A stretch of 64,000 bases of DNA, taken from NCBI RefSeq assembly GCF_024171885.1, contig NZ_JAMTCP010000006.1:1-64000 (forward strand), written 5' to 3'. Shown here one piece after another: positions 11,476-20,312 of this stretch. A program made the translations under genes and the position numbers. This DNA is from Streptoalloteichus tenebrarius (GTDB taxonomy: Bacteria; Actinomycetota; Actinomycetes; Mycobacteriales; Pseudonocardiaceae). The notes under the pieces are model-generated. The model worked only from the letters and a program-made list of their open reading frames with translations, had not been told where the DNA came from and did not search any database. Position 1 is the first letter of the stretch. Every line of letters starts with the position of its first letter.

Positions 11476-12027
11476 TCACGAGTAGACCCTGGGGTCCAGC
11501 GTGCCGATGTACGGCAGGTCGCGGTACCGCTCGCCGTAGTCCAGCCCGTAGCCGACCACGAACTCGTTCGGGATGTCGAAGCCCACGTACCGCACCGGCA
11601 CGTCGACCTTGACCGCGTCCGGCTTGCGCAGGAGCGTGCACACCTCCAGGGAGGCGGGTCGACGCGAGGCGAGGTTCTTCAACAACCACGACAGCGTCAG
11701 GCCGGAGTCGATGATGTCCTCGACGATCAGCACGTCCCGACCGGCGATGTCCCGGTCCAGGTCCTTCAGGATGCGCACGACCCCCGAGGACGAGGTCGAC
11801 GAGCCGTAGGAGCTGACCGCCATGAATTCGAGCTGCGCGGGGACCGGGAGGGCCCTGGCGAAGTCGGTCATGAACATGACGGCGCCCTTGAGCACGCCCA
11901 CGAGCAGCAGGTCCGACGGCCGGCCCTCGGCCGGGTAGTCGGCCGCCACCTGCTTGGCCAGTTCGTCGATCTTGTCGCGGATCTGCTGCTCGGAGATCAG
12001 CACGGAGGCGATGTCGCCCTCGTACAC
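11476..12027 (-). CDS. hpt: Hypoxanthine phosphoribosyltransferase
   Basis: Protein of 183 residues. Purine salvage: it joins hypoxanthine or guanine to PRPP. The PRPP-binding motif [14 protein letters not shown], the [15 protein letters not shown] loop, and the C-terminal base-binding [19 protein letters not shown] are all present. GTG 12027 was chosen because homology begins at [11 protein letters not shown] and a GAGGGAGAGG stretch lies upstream; the longer frame is arginine-rich shadow sequence. It is downstream of tilS on the same strand, the usual tilS-hpt-ftsH arrangement. Confidence 0.93.
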   Translation of the reverse strand: MYEGDIASVLISEQQIRDKIDELAKQVAADYPAEGRPSDLLLVGVLKGAVMFMTDFARALPVPAQLEFMAVSSYGSSTSSSGVVRILKDLDRDIAGRDVLIVEDIIDSGLTLSWLLKNLASRRPASLEVCTLLRKPDAVKVDVPVRYVGFDIPNEFVVGYGLDYGERYRDLPYIGTLDPRVYS

Positions 12028-12153
12028 GGCCGGCTTCCCCTCTCCCTCGCCGGAAGGACTGCGTCTACGCCGCCGCCCGCTCCCCCGGAGCACCCGCACC
12101 CGGTTCGGCGCCGACACCTCGCGCCCGGGACCGGCCCACGGCCACCGCCTGGC

Positions 12154-13197
12154 TCAGCCCCGCTGCTGCGGACGGTCGAGGTGCAGCCTGCCATGCGCCC
12201 GCCGCACCACCAAGCCGCCCGGCAACGCGACCCCGCCCTGCCCCCGCCACGCGCCCAGGAGGGCGTCCACCCGACGGAGGTGCTGGTCAGTGAGACCCGT
12301 CACTCCCCTCCCCAGAAGCCAAGCACGCAGGGCGCGGCGGCGCAGCGCGACGGGGGCGGCGGCGAGGGTCGGCGCGTCCACCCCCGCGCCCTCCGTCTCC
12401 GACCCCGTGTCCAAGCCCACGTCCGTCGTGTCGGCCCCGTCCCCGGCCCCGGCCGCGCCCAGCGCGTCGGCCAACAACCCGGCCGCGAGCTGGTCCAACG
12501 CCTCCGCGTCCTCCCGAAGCTGGGCCGCGGTCCTGGCCAACGCCTCGGCCACGCCGCCGCGCAGGACCTCCTCCAGCAGCGGCAGCACCTCCCGGCGCAG
12601 GCGGACCCGGGTGAACCGGGGGTCGGCGTTGTGCGGGTCGTCCCAGGGGCGCAGCCCGAGCGCCGCGCAGGCGGCGGCGGTCGTGGTCCTCGACACGTCC
12701 AGGAACGGGCGGGCCCACGGCGGGTCCAGCGGCCGCATCCCGGCGATGGAGCGGGGGCCGGAGCCCCGGCCGAGCCCCAGCAGCACGGTCTCGGCCTGGT
12801 CGTTCCTGGTGTGCCCCAGGAGCACGAGCGCGCCGGGCGGGCGGGCCGCGTCGAGCGCGGCGTAGCGGGCGCGTCGGGCGGCGGCCTCCGGCCCGCCCCG
12901 GCCCGTCACCCGCACGGTGAGCACCCGCGCCTCCGCGCAGCCCAGCTCCCGCAGCCGCGAGGCGGCCTCCTCGGCGATCCCCGCCGAGCCGGGTTGCAGG
13001 CCGTGGTCGACGACCAGCCCGTGCACGGAGAGGTCGCGGTGCCGGGCGACGTGCGTGGCGGCGGCCGCGAGCGCGAGCGAGTCCGCGCCGCCGGAGCAGG
13101 CCACGGCGACCGCGCCCGAGCGCAGGTGCTCGGGCGCGGTGTCGAGGAGTCGACGCACCGCCGTCCTGGTGGCGGCGACGGCGGGGTGGGGTCCCAC
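12154..13197 (-). CDS. tilS: tRNA(Ile)-lysidine synthase
   Basis: Protein of 347 residues. It modifies cytidine 34 of the tRNA-Ile with a CAU anticodon to lysidine, changing both decoding and charging. The N-type ATP pyrophosphatase PP-loop SGGADS is at 35-40; VDHGLQ, GHTRNDQAETVLLGL and RPFLDVSR follow. The insert at about 255-275 (Gly/Asp/Thr-rich) is low complexity. GTG 13197 lies three bases after the stop of the upstream metalloprotease, so the two are cotranscribed. Confidence 0.93.
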   Translation of the reverse strand: MGPHPAVAATRTAVRRLLDTAPEHLRSGAVAVACSGGADSLALAAAATHVARHRDLSVHGLVVDHGLQPGSAGIAEEAASRLRELGCAEARVLTVRVTGRGGPEAAARRARYAALDAARPPGALVLLGHTRNDQAETVLLGLGRGSGPRSIAGMRPLDPPWARPFLDVSRTTTAAACAALGLRPWDDPHNADPRFTRVRLRREVLPLLEEVLRGGVAEALARTAAQLREDAEALDQLAAGLLADALGAAGAGDGADTTDVGLDTGSETEGAGVDAPTLAAAPVALRRRALRAWLLGRGVTGLTDQHLRRVDALLGAWRGQGGVALPGGLVVRRAHGRLHLDRPQQRG

Positions 13198-13200
13198 GGC

Positions 13201-14274
13201 CTACCCGTGCACCCGCCGCACCCACGCCGAGGGGTCGGCGATCTCCGCCCTGGTCGGCAGGGTGTCCCTGCTGGTCCACACCGCGTTGAAGCCGTCCATC
13301 CCGACGGCGTCGACGACGTGCCTGGTGAACTCCGCGCCCTGGGCGTACTGGCGGACCTTGGCGTCCACGCCGAGCAGCGCGCGCAGCACGCGGTCGGCGA
13401 GCCCCCCGCCTCTCCGCCGGGCGGTGAACCGGGCGCGGATGGTGGCGACGCTGGGCACGACGGCGGGGCCGACGGCGTCCATGACGTGGTCGGCGTGCCC
13501 TTCGAGCAGCGTCGACAGCGCGATGAGCCGGTCGAGTACGGCGCGTTGCTCGGGGGCCTGGAGCAGCTCGACCAGGGCCGCTGTGGGGCCGCCGACGCGC
13601 TCGCGGCGCAACAGCTCCCTGACGGCCTCCGGGAGGCGGGACAGCGCGCCCACGGCGGTGTCGTCGAGGCGCTCCAGCAGGTGGCCGACCTCGGCGGCGA
13701 AGTGGTCGCGCAGCCAGGGCACGGCGGTGAACTGGAGGCGGTGGGTGGCCTCGTGCAGGCAGACCCACATGCGGAAGTCCTCGGGCGGCACGTCCAGCGC
13801 GCGCTGGGCGGCGACCACGTTGGGCGCGACGAGCAGCAGCCGACCGCCCCCGTCGGGGCCCCCGAACGGGTCGTACTGGCCGAGCACGCGGCTGCCGAGG
13901 TAGGCCAGCACCACGCCGGCCTGCACGCCGGCGGTGCCGGAGAGCAGCGCGGGCAGCCGGCCGCCCGGCGCGGGCAGCGCGTCGCCGGTCAGGGCGGCCA
14001 GCCCGTCGGCGGCGGCCCGCACCCATCCCGGCCGGTCCACCACCTCGGCCGGCAGCAACGGCAGCCCGTCACCCAACCCGGTGAGTTCCCTGACGTGGCC
14101 CTCGGCCTCCCCCGCCAGGTCGCGGAGCCGGGCGACCGTGGCCTCGGCCTCGGCCCTCGGCACGACCGGGCCGGGTCGGACCAGTCGGCTGGCGGTCAGC
14201 GCGGCGACGTTCCAGTCGACCGAGGCCGGGCCGTCGGTCGTGGGAAGCGCCCGGGCAGTGGACCCCGCGTTCAC
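13201..14274 (-). CDS. Zinc-dependent metalloprotease, DUF2342 family
   Basis: Protein of 357 residues with the metal-binding motif HEATH (174-178) in CLHEATHRLQFTAVPWLRDH and a later LLEGHADHVMDA block, both typical of the actinobacterial DUF2342 family (sometimes labelled as coenzyme F420 biosynthesis associated). No signal peptide is visible, so it is probably cytoplasmic. GTG 14274 starts where the homology starts (VNAGSTARAL). It lies directly upstream of tilS, matching the Rv3626c-Rv3625c order as I recall it. The physiological substrate is unknown. Confidence 0.85.
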   Translation of the reverse strand: MNAGSTARALPTTDGPASVDWNVAALTASRLVRPGPVVPRAEAEATVARLRDLAGEAEGHVRELTGLGDGLPLLPAEVVDRPGWVRAAADGLAALTGDALPAPGGRLPALLSGTAGVQAGVVLAYLGSRVLGQYDPFGGPDGGGRLLLVAPNVVAAQRALDVPPEDFRMWVCLHEATHRLQFTAVPWLRDHFAAEVGHLLERLDDTAVGALSRLPEAVRELLRRERVGGPTAALVELLQAPEQRAVLDRLIALSTLLEGHADHVMDAVGPAVVPSVATIRARFTARRRGGGLADRVLRALLGVDAKVRQYAQGAEFTRHVVDAVGMDGFNAVWTSRDTLPTRAEIADPSAWVRRVHG

Positions 14275-14459
14275 ACCGGCGACGCTACCCGGCGCCGCCC
14301 GGAAGCGCGACGAACCGGACGTACTCCCCGACCATCCCGGGATCGCCACTCGGTCGAGGATGCCCCGAACGAGTCCTCGACCACGCCCCGTCAGGTCCGC
14401 GGGCGGTGGGGGCCAGGGTGGGGGCCAGACGGACCCGACGCGCCGGCGGCGGGGCGGCG

Positions 14460-16823
14460 TCAGCCCTGGCAGCCGCAGCCGCGCAGCGCCGAGGTGATCA
14501 CGTCCAGCGCGGCCCGCCCCTGCTCCATCTGCGAGCCGTTGGACACCAGGGCGAAGACGAGCAGGCGGTTGTCCCTGTCCAGCACCACGCCGGACAGGCT
14601 GTTCACCTGCTTGCCCTCGCTGAGGGTCCCGGTCTTGGCCCTGACCCAGCCCCTGCCCTGCGCCGCGGCCTCGCCGGCCCGGTAGCGGCCGCCGCCGAGG
14701 GTGCCGCCGGGCGCGCCGGCGACCGGCAGCCCGCGCAGGAGCGGACGCAGTTTCGCGGTGCGGGCGTCGGCCTTGGGCGAGCCGTCGGGGGCGGCCGCGA
14801 CGGCGAGGATCTCCGAGAGCACCCTGGCGTTCAGGCGGTTGGCGAGGCCGAGGCCGCTGCCGTCGACGGTCGTCGTGCCGGTGAGGTCGAAACCGTTCTC
14901 CGTCAGCGTCTCCCGCACGGCGGCGGTCGCGTTGGCGAAGGTCGTCTCCTTGCCCCTGGCCTTGGCGACCTCCTTGGCCAGCGTCTCGGCGAGCACGTTG
15001 TCCGAGATCATCAACGCGGTCTCGACGAGCTGCTGCACCGTGGGCGACCGCACCTCGCCGAGGACCTTGGCCCCGGAGGGCGCGCTGCCCGCCACGACCG
15101 ACGCGCCGGTGGCGCCGAGCGCCTCGGCCAGCTCGGTCGCGGTCTGCCCGGCCGCGTCCTGGTACCGGGGAGCGTCCTTGTTCAGCGGCATCCTCCTGCC
15201 GCCGTCGAGCATGACGGGCGTGATCGGGGTGATGGAGCCGCCCGCGACGTCCCTGGGGTCCCAGGTGTCGCCGGCCGGCCACGGCTCGGCGTAGCGGCTG
15301 TTGTCGACGAGCACCCGCTTGACCGGGCCGGTGAGGTGGGGCTTCACCTGTGCCGCGAGGTCGGTGAGCCGGGCGGCGCCGGGGTAGAGCGAGTCCTTGC
15401 CGCTGGCGATCGTGGGGTCGCCGCCGCCGACCAGCACGATCGTCTCCGGGTCAGGGCCAGCGACGACCCTGGTCGTGAACCGCGCCTGCGGGTCGAGCGC
15501 CAGCAGGGCCGCCGCGACGGTGAGGATCTTGTTCGTCGAGGCGGGCACGATCTGCTCGGTCGGCGACTGCTCCCACAGCACCTCGCCGGTGGCCGGGTCG
15601 AGGACGACGCCGGCGAGCTTGGCGAGGTCGGGGTTGGCCAACGGCTGCTGGAGGGCCCTGGCCACGCCGGCCTTCGTGGGCGCCGGCGCGTCCGAGCCCA
15701 CGCCCCGGATGGCCTGCTTCGCCTCGACGGGCGGGGGCGGGGCCGCCGTGCTGGCGTCGGCGCTGAGCAGCCCGAACCGCCGCGCGACCGGCTTGCCCCA
15801 GACCGCGGCCCCGACGGCGAGCCCGGCGACCACCACGAGGGCCACCGCGCCCAGCACGAGCCGCCGACGCCGGCGGGGTCGTCCGGCGGGCGCGGGCTCG
15901 CCCTGGTCCGGCGGGGCGGGCTGCTCGCCGGCGGATGGCGGCACGGGGGGCTGAGGCCCGGTGTCCCCTGGCCGGGGTCGCGGAGCCGGCGGCACGGGGC
16001 CTTGCCGCTCCGGAGCGGGCGACTGAGGCAGCGTCTGACCGCCGGAGGGGGTCTGGCCGCCGGAGGGGGCGGGTTGCGCAGGGAGCACCCGCACCGGCAT
16101 GGCCCTGGGCGGCTCGGGCGGCGGCCACGAGGGCTCGGGCCTCTTCATCCGGAGCGTGGCCGGGTCGAGCCGGGCGGTGGCGTTGTCGATCCGCACCGGC
16201 TGCTGGTACCGCACGGTGTGCTGGTCGGTCGGCCGCTCGGTCAGCTCGGTGTCGGCCTTCGCCTCGTCCGCGCCGGTCGTGCCCGTGGGGGTCTTCTCGG
16301 TGTCGGATGTCCCCGGGTCGCTCTTCCCGGTGTCAGGCGTCCCCGGGTCGGTCTTCCCGGTGCCAGAGGTCCCCGCGTCGTCGGTCCCGGTGCCAGAGGT
16401 CCCCGGGTCGGACGTCCCGGTGCCAGGCGTCCCCGGGTCGATCTTCCCGGTGCCAGAGGTCCCCGGGTCGTTGGTCCCCGTGTCGGTCTCCCCGGCCTCA
16501 GAGGTCCCCTGGTCGGTCTTCCCGGTGCCGACCAGCTCGATGTCGACCAGCTCGGTGTCGACGTCGACCCGTTCGGTCTTGTCCGGGGCGGGGTCGGGGG
16601 CCTCGGCGGGACGGTCCCGCGCGGCCGGCTCCGATCCGGCCGCCGGGGTCGGAGGAGCGGGCGGCCACTCCACCCGCTGGGTCGGAGCGGACCCGTCGAC
16701 CGGGACCCGCACGGTCTCCTGGTCGGCGCCGGTCGGGCCCGCACCCTCCTGCGCGCCACCGCCGGCCGGCGGCCACCCGCCGTTCGGGGCGTCCTGCTCG
16801 CGCGGCTGCTCGGGTCCGGGCAC
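14460..16823 (-). CDS. dacB: D-alanyl-D-alanine carboxypeptidase/endopeptidase (PBP4-type, peptidase S13) with repeat-rich cytoplasmic arm
   Basis: Protein of 787 residues. It trims peptidoglycan stem peptides outside the membrane. The penicillin-binding motifs are complete: STNK (about residue 429), SDN in MISDNVLAET (about 607) and KTGT in RAKTGTLSEG (about 728). A single transmembrane anchor follows the basic RPRRRRRL (about residue 330). The N-terminal third is unusual for the family: a cytoplasmic arm of degenerate ten-residue Gly-Thr-Asp-Pro repeats and proline-rich sequence. It is divergent from ppa. ATG 16823 is the first plausible start. Confidence 0.92.
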   Translation of the reverse strand: MPGPEQPREQDAPNGGWPPAGGGAQEGAGPTGADQETVRVPVDGSAPTQRVEWPPAPPTPAAGSEPAARDRPAEAPDPAPDKTERVDVDTELVDIELVGTGKTDQGTSEAGETDTGTNDPGTSGTGKIDPGTPGTGTSDPGTSGTGTDDAGTSGTGKTDPGTPDTGKSDPGTSDTEKTPTGTTGADEAKADTELTERPTDQHTVRYQQPVRIDNATARLDPATLRMKRPEPSWPPPEPPRAMPVRVLPAQPAPSGGQTPSGGQTLPQSPAPERQGPVPPAPRPRPGDTGPQPPVPPSAGEQPAPPDQGEPAPAGRPRRRRRLVLGAVALVVVAGLAVGAAVWGKPVARRFGLLSADASTAAPPPPVEAKQAIRGVGSDAPAPTKAGVARALQQPLANPDLAKLAGVVLDPATGEVLWEQSPTEQIVPASTNKILTVAAALLALDPQARFTTRVVAGPDPETIVLVGGGDPTIASGKDSLYPGAARLTDLAAQVKPHLTGPVKRVLVDNSRYAEPWPAGDTWDPRDVAGGSITPITPVMLDGGRRMPLNKDAPRYQDAAGQTATELAEALGATGASVVAGSAPSGAKVLGEVRSPTVQQLVETALMISDNVLAETLAKEVAKARGKETTFANATAAVRETLTENGFDLTGTTTVDGSGLGLANRLNARVLSEILAVAAAPDGSPKADARTAKLRPLLRGLPVAGAPGGTLGGGRYRAGEAAAQGRGWVRAKTGTLSEGKQVNSLSGVVLDRDNRLLVFALVSNGSQMEQGRAALDVITSALRGCGCQG
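16311..16534 (-). repeat. 30-bp tandem repeat array inside dacB
   Basis: About 7.5 units with an exact 30-bp period (core ccccgggtcggtcttcccgg), some unit pairs differing by only a few bases. In frame they encode degenerate ten-residue repeats such as DPGTSGTGKT. The array is a candidate for copy-number variation between strains. Confidence 0.85.
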
Positions 16824-17083
16824 GCGGTCCTCCTCGCTCGGCTTCGTCGTCCCCCTCCGGCCCGGCCCGCCGCACCGGGAGTCCGCCGGGGGAGCCTCCC
16901 CGTTCCTGTTGACGCCCGGGGGCCGCCGGCGTTCGGGCCAGCCGACGACGACGTGACGTACGGCACGGTCCGGACGGGGGGTTGCCGCGCGGGTGCGGGC
17001 GGATCCGGACGCTTAGTCCACACTAGTGACAACGTGGCGGGCGGGTGTCGCCGCGCGTCGAGGACCTGAAGCGAGGAAATCCG

Positions 17084-17575
17084 GTGGAGTTCGACGTCAC
17101 GATCGAGATCCCCAAGGGGGAGCGGAACAAGTACGAGATGGACCACGAGACCGGCCGGATCCGTCTCGACCGGACCCTGTTCACGGCGACGCAGTACCCG
17201 GCCGACTACGGCTTCGTGGAGGACACCCTCGGCGAGGACGGCGACCCGCTGGACGCGCTCGTGCTGGTCCAGGAGCCGACCTTCCCCGGCTGCCTCATCC
17301 GCTGCCGCGCCATCGGCATGTTCCGGATGACGGACGAGAAGGGCGGCGACGACAAGGTGCTGTGCGTCCCCGCCGAGGACCCGCGCACCGAGCACCTGCG
17401 CGACATCCACCACCTGCCCGAGTTCCACAAGCTGGAGATCCAGCACTTCTTCGAGGTCTACAAGGACCTGGAGCCGGGTAAGAGCGTGGAGGGCGCCACC
17501 TGGGTCGGCCGCAGCGAGGCCGAGGCCGAGATCCGGCGCTCGTTCGAGCGGCTCAAGGAGCACGGCGGCCACTGA
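17084..17575 (+). CDS. ppa: Inorganic pyrophosphatase (soluble, family I)
   Basis: Protein of 163 residues. It hydrolyses pyrophosphate released by biosynthesis. Metal and substrate residues are seen in [38 protein letters not shown] (the signature DxDPxD) and [14 protein letters not shown] 17084 has a GAGGA ribosome site at 17073-17077. A membrane pyrophosphatase, hppA, lies 39 kb away, so the cell has both types. Confidence 0.95.
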   Translation: MEFDVTIEIPKGERNKYEMDHETGRIRLDRTLFTATQYPADYGFVEDTLGEDGDPLDALVLVQEPTFPGCLIRCRAIGMFRMTDEKGGDDKVLCVPAEDPRTEHLRDIHHLPEFHKLEIQHFFEVYKDLEPGKSVEGATWVGRSEAEAEIRRSFERLKEHGGH

Positions 17576-17583
17576 GCCCGCCC

Positions 17584-17612
17584 GTCCCGCCCGGCGTCGC
17601 GCCGGGCGGGAC
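17584..17612 (+). terminator. ppa terminator hairpin
   Basis: GTCCCGCCCGGCG (17584-17596) pairs with CGCCGGGCGGGAC (17600-17612) around a three-base loop, starting eight bases after the ppa stop. Confidence 0.8.
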
Positions 17613-17628
17613 GCGTGCGCCGCGAAAC

Positions 17629-17674
17629 GAACGGGTCCGCCCCGTCACCGACCGGTGACGGGGCGGACCCGTTC
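17629..17674. terminator. Second hairpin between ppa and the MFS gene
   Basis: A perfect 21-bp stem: arms 17629-17649 and 17654-17674, with a GACC loop. It lies between convergent genes, 20 bp from the MFS stop, and probably ends the MFS transcript. Confidence 0.8.
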
Positions 17675-17694
17675 TTCGGTACGTCTGCCGCCGA

Positions 17695-19386
17695 TCAGTG
17701 GCCGATGGTCGGCATGGCGTCGCGCTCCTCGGACACCCGCTCCAGGTTGGACTTGCTGGGCAGCGGGACCTCCTTCAGGAAGAAGTTGAGCACGAAGGCC
17801 ACCGCCGTCACGATGGCGCCGGCCAGGAACACCGTGTCCATCGAGCTGGAGAAGCCCTCCAGGAACGGCCTGGCCAGTCGCGGGTCGAGGTTGGCCAGGA
17901 ACGACGTGTCGTCCAGGGACGGGCCGCCGCCGGTCTGCTGCCCCTTCAGCATCTGGAGCACCGGCTGGTTGGCCGGGTTGCCCAGCACGGCCGGGTCGGC
18001 CAGCGCGGCCTTGAACGACGCGCTCTGGGCGGCCTCGCGGAAGGCGTCCGCGATGCGGTCGCCGACCACGCCGAACAGGATCGACATGAACACCGCGGCG
18101 CCGACGGTGCCGCCGGTCTGCCGGAAGAACGTGGCGGACGCGGTGGCCACGCCCATGTCCTTCGGCGCGACGTCGTTCTGCACCGCCATGACCAGGGTCT
18201 GCATGCACAGGCCGAGGCCGGCGCCCATCAGGACCATGGTCAGGCACGGCTCCCACAGCGGCGTGTCGACGCCGATCCGGGAGAACAGCAGCAGCGAGAC
18301 CGTCATGGCGCCGGCGCCGATGATCGGGAACACCTTGTAGCGCCCGGTGCGGGAGATCATGGTGCCGCTGATGCCGGTGGCCAGCATGATGCCCAGCGTC
18401 AGCGGCACCATGAGCAGGCCGGACTCGGTCGGGCTGGTGCCCTTGACGATCTGGAGGTACAGCGGCAGCGACAGCAGGCCGCCGAACATGCCCATGCCGA
18501 CGATGAAGTTGAGGATGTTGCCGAGGCTGAACACCGGGCTGCGGAACAGCCGCAGCGGCAGCACCGCCTCGTCGCCCATCCGCCGCTCGGCCAGCACGAA
18601 CAGCGCCAGGCCCACCACGCCGACCACGTACATCGCGATCGAGTTGCCGGAGGTCCAGCCCCACTCGCGGCCCTGCTCGGCCACGATCAGCAGCGGCACC
18701 AGGCCCACGGTGAGGGCCAGCGCGCCCAGGTAGTCCACGCGGTGGTTCACCCGGTTGTGCGGCAGCTTCAGCACCTTGGTCACCACGATCAGCGCGACCA
18801 CGCCGATCGGCAGGTTGATCAGGAACACCCAGCGCCAGCCGGCGAAGCCGAGGAAGGTGTCCAGGCCGGCGAAGAAGCCGCCGACGACCGGGCCGAGCAC
18901 CGAGGCCGACCCGAAGACGGCCATGAAGTAGCCCTGGTACCGCCCCCGCTCGCGCGGCGGGATGATGTCACCCATGATCGCGATGGCCAGCGAGAAGAGG
19001 CCACCGGCGCCCAGGCCCTGCACCGCGCGGAACGCGGCCAGCTCGTACATGGAGTTCGCCACGCCGCACAGCGCGGAGCCGACGAGGAAGATCGAGATCG
19101 ACGCGAGGTAGAACGGCCGGCGACCGTAGATGTCGGACAGCTTGCCGTACAGCGGCGTCGAGATCGTGGACGTGATCAGGTAGGCGGTGGTGGCCCACGC
19201 CTGGGCGCTCTGCCCGTGGAGCTGGTCGGCGATGGTGCGCATGGCCGCGCTGACGATGGTCTGGTCGAGCGCGGCGAGCAGCATGCCGAGCATCAGCCCG
19301 GACAGGATCGTCACGATCTGCCGGTGCGACAACGCACCGGAGCCCCCCGCGGGCGCCGGTACGGCGCGCGCGTCGGTGTCCGACAT
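17695..19386 (-). CDS. MFS drug exporter, DHA2 family (14 helices)
   Basis: Protein of 563 residues with hydrophobic segments fitting 14 transmembrane helices. DHA2 motifs: LDQTIVSAAMRTI in helix 1, GKLSDIYGRRPFYL (motif A), RAVQGLGAGG (motif B) and GSASVLGPVVGGFF (motif C). It probably extrudes toxic compounds with proton antiport; the substrate cannot be read from sequence. ATG 19386 overlaps the stop of the upstream MarR gene by one base (TGATG), so repressor and pump are one operon. Confidence 0.9.
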   Translation of the reverse strand: MSDTDARAVPAPAGGSGALSHRQIVTILSGLMLGMLLAALDQTIVSAAMRTIADQLHGQSAQAWATTAYLITSTISTPLYGKLSDIYGRRPFYLASISIFLVGSALCGVANSMYELAAFRAVQGLGAGGLFSLAIAIMGDIIPPRERGRYQGYFMAVFGSASVLGPVVGGFFAGLDTFLGFAGWRWVFLINLPIGVVALIVVTKVLKLPHNRVNHRVDYLGALALTVGLVPLLIVAEQGREWGWTSGNSIAMYVVGVVGLALFVLAERRMGDEAVLPLRLFRSPVFSLGNILNFIVGMGMFGGLLSLPLYLQIVKGTSPTESGLLMVPLTLGIMLATGISGTMISRTGRYKVFPIIGAGAMTVSLLLFSRIGVDTPLWEPCLTMVLMGAGLGLCMQTLVMAVQNDVAPKDMGVATASATFFRQTGGTVGAAVFMSILFGVVGDRIADAFREAAQSASFKAALADPAVLGNPANQPVLQMLKGQQTGGGPSLDDTSFLANLDPRLARPFLEGFSSSMDTVFLAGAIVTAVAFVLNFFLKEVPLPSKSNLERVSEERDAMPTIGH

Positions 19387-19976
19387 CAGTTCTCCCCTCC
19401 CGAGCGGGCGTCCGCCACCAGCTCGGCGATCAAAGTCGGTAGGTAGTTCTCGTAGGAGGTGGCGAATCGGCCGAGCAGCTCGGCGAACCGCCGCCGGTCG
19501 GGCTCCGGCCAGTCCGAGACGATCAGCGCGATGTGCCGGTTGCGCAGCCGTCGGTTGCGCTCCAGCAGGCGCAGGCCCGCCTCCGTGGCGACCAGCACGC
19601 TGGCCCGGCCGTCGGCCGGGTCGGCGCGCCGCTCGACCAGCCCGGCCCTGACGAGCTGGCCGACCTGGCGGCTGATCGTCGACGGGTCGGCGTGCACCTT
19701 CTCCGCGAGCGCGCCGGAGCGGAGCGGCCCGTGCTCCACGACGGCGCACAGCAGGATGAACGCCGCCTTCTCCAGACCCTCGGGATGCGCCTTCGTCACC
19801 TGGGCGTGGGCGTTGCCCATCACCCGCATGAGCCGGATGAGCTGCCGCCCGATGTCATCCCCCAGCAGGAGTTCCGCCTCGGTCAGCTCGCTCGTCCCCG
19901 GGGTGTCCGCCCGCCCGGCGTCCACCGTCCCGGGGCCCGACGGGTCCCCCGTCTCCGTCGGTACCGCGTGGCCCAC
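19386..19976 (-). CDS. MarR family transcriptional regulator of the MFS exporter
   Basis: Protein of 196 residues with a MarR winged-helix core: LRSGALAEKVHADPSTISRQVGQLVRAGLVERRADPADGRASVL. I chose GTG 19976, preceded by GAGG six bases upstream; ATG 19997 is an alternative. It is the first gene of a two-gene operon and lies directly downstream of a strong inverted repeat, so autorepression released by a pump substrate is the likely mode of control. Confidence 0.85.
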   Translation of the reverse strand: MGHAVPTETGDPSGPGTVDAGRADTPGTSELTEAELLLGDDIGRQLIRLMRVMGNAHAQVTKAHPEGLEKAAFILLCAVVEHGPLRSGALAEKVHADPSTISRQVGQLVRAGLVERRADPADGRASVLVATEAGLRLLERNRRLRNRHIALIVSDWPEPDRRRFAELLGRFATSYENYLPTLIAELVADARSGGEN

Positions 19977-19989
19977 GACACACCTCGTT

Positions 19990-20052
19990 GCTTGCATCAT
20001 CCAAGTACTTGGTCGATACAAGCATGCTGTTGGTTACTTGAGTTCCGCAAGT
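19990..20052 (-). promoter_or_regulatory. MarR operator
   Basis: A nested palindrome: GCTTG (19990-19994), six bases, CCAAGTACTTGG (20001-20012), six bases, CAAGC (20019-20023). A second, looser CTTG/CAAG inverted repeat follows at 20036-20052 (ACTTG, seven bases, CAAGT). The position just upstream of the MarR start fits autoregulation. Confidence 0.7.
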
Positions 20053-20254
20053 TCTTTCTTTGTGAGCTATGTCCCCGATCGAACTAACGGAGCGCAGCAG
20101 TGATCACGCGACGTGACCATTGTTGCGCCGGTCGGGGGTAGGTCCAACTGGTTTTCCCCCGCTCAGGGAGGCCCTCGATCGGGTGGAGGCAGTGCACGGG
20201 AAGCTCCAACCCCGAAGCCCCCGATCTTCTTCCCGCACCGTCAGGCACCCGCGC

Positions 20255-20288
20255 GGTCAGGCGCCGCGCGACCACGCGGCGCCTGACC
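20255..20288 (-). terminator. glyA terminator hairpin
   Basis: GGTCAGGCGCCGCG (20255-20268) pairs with CGCGGCGCCTGACC (20275-20288); six-base loop; 25 bp beyond the glyA stop. The rest of the 20053-20312 gap holds no supported gene. Confidence 0.8.
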
Positions 20289-20312
20289 GGACCGGGGTCG
20301 GGTGCGGGGCGC

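Noticed and set aside
13201-15282. Minus-strand 693-residue frame including dacB bases
   Set aside because: Only the part from 14274 down (the DUF2342 protease) is real; upstream it is a shadow of dacB.
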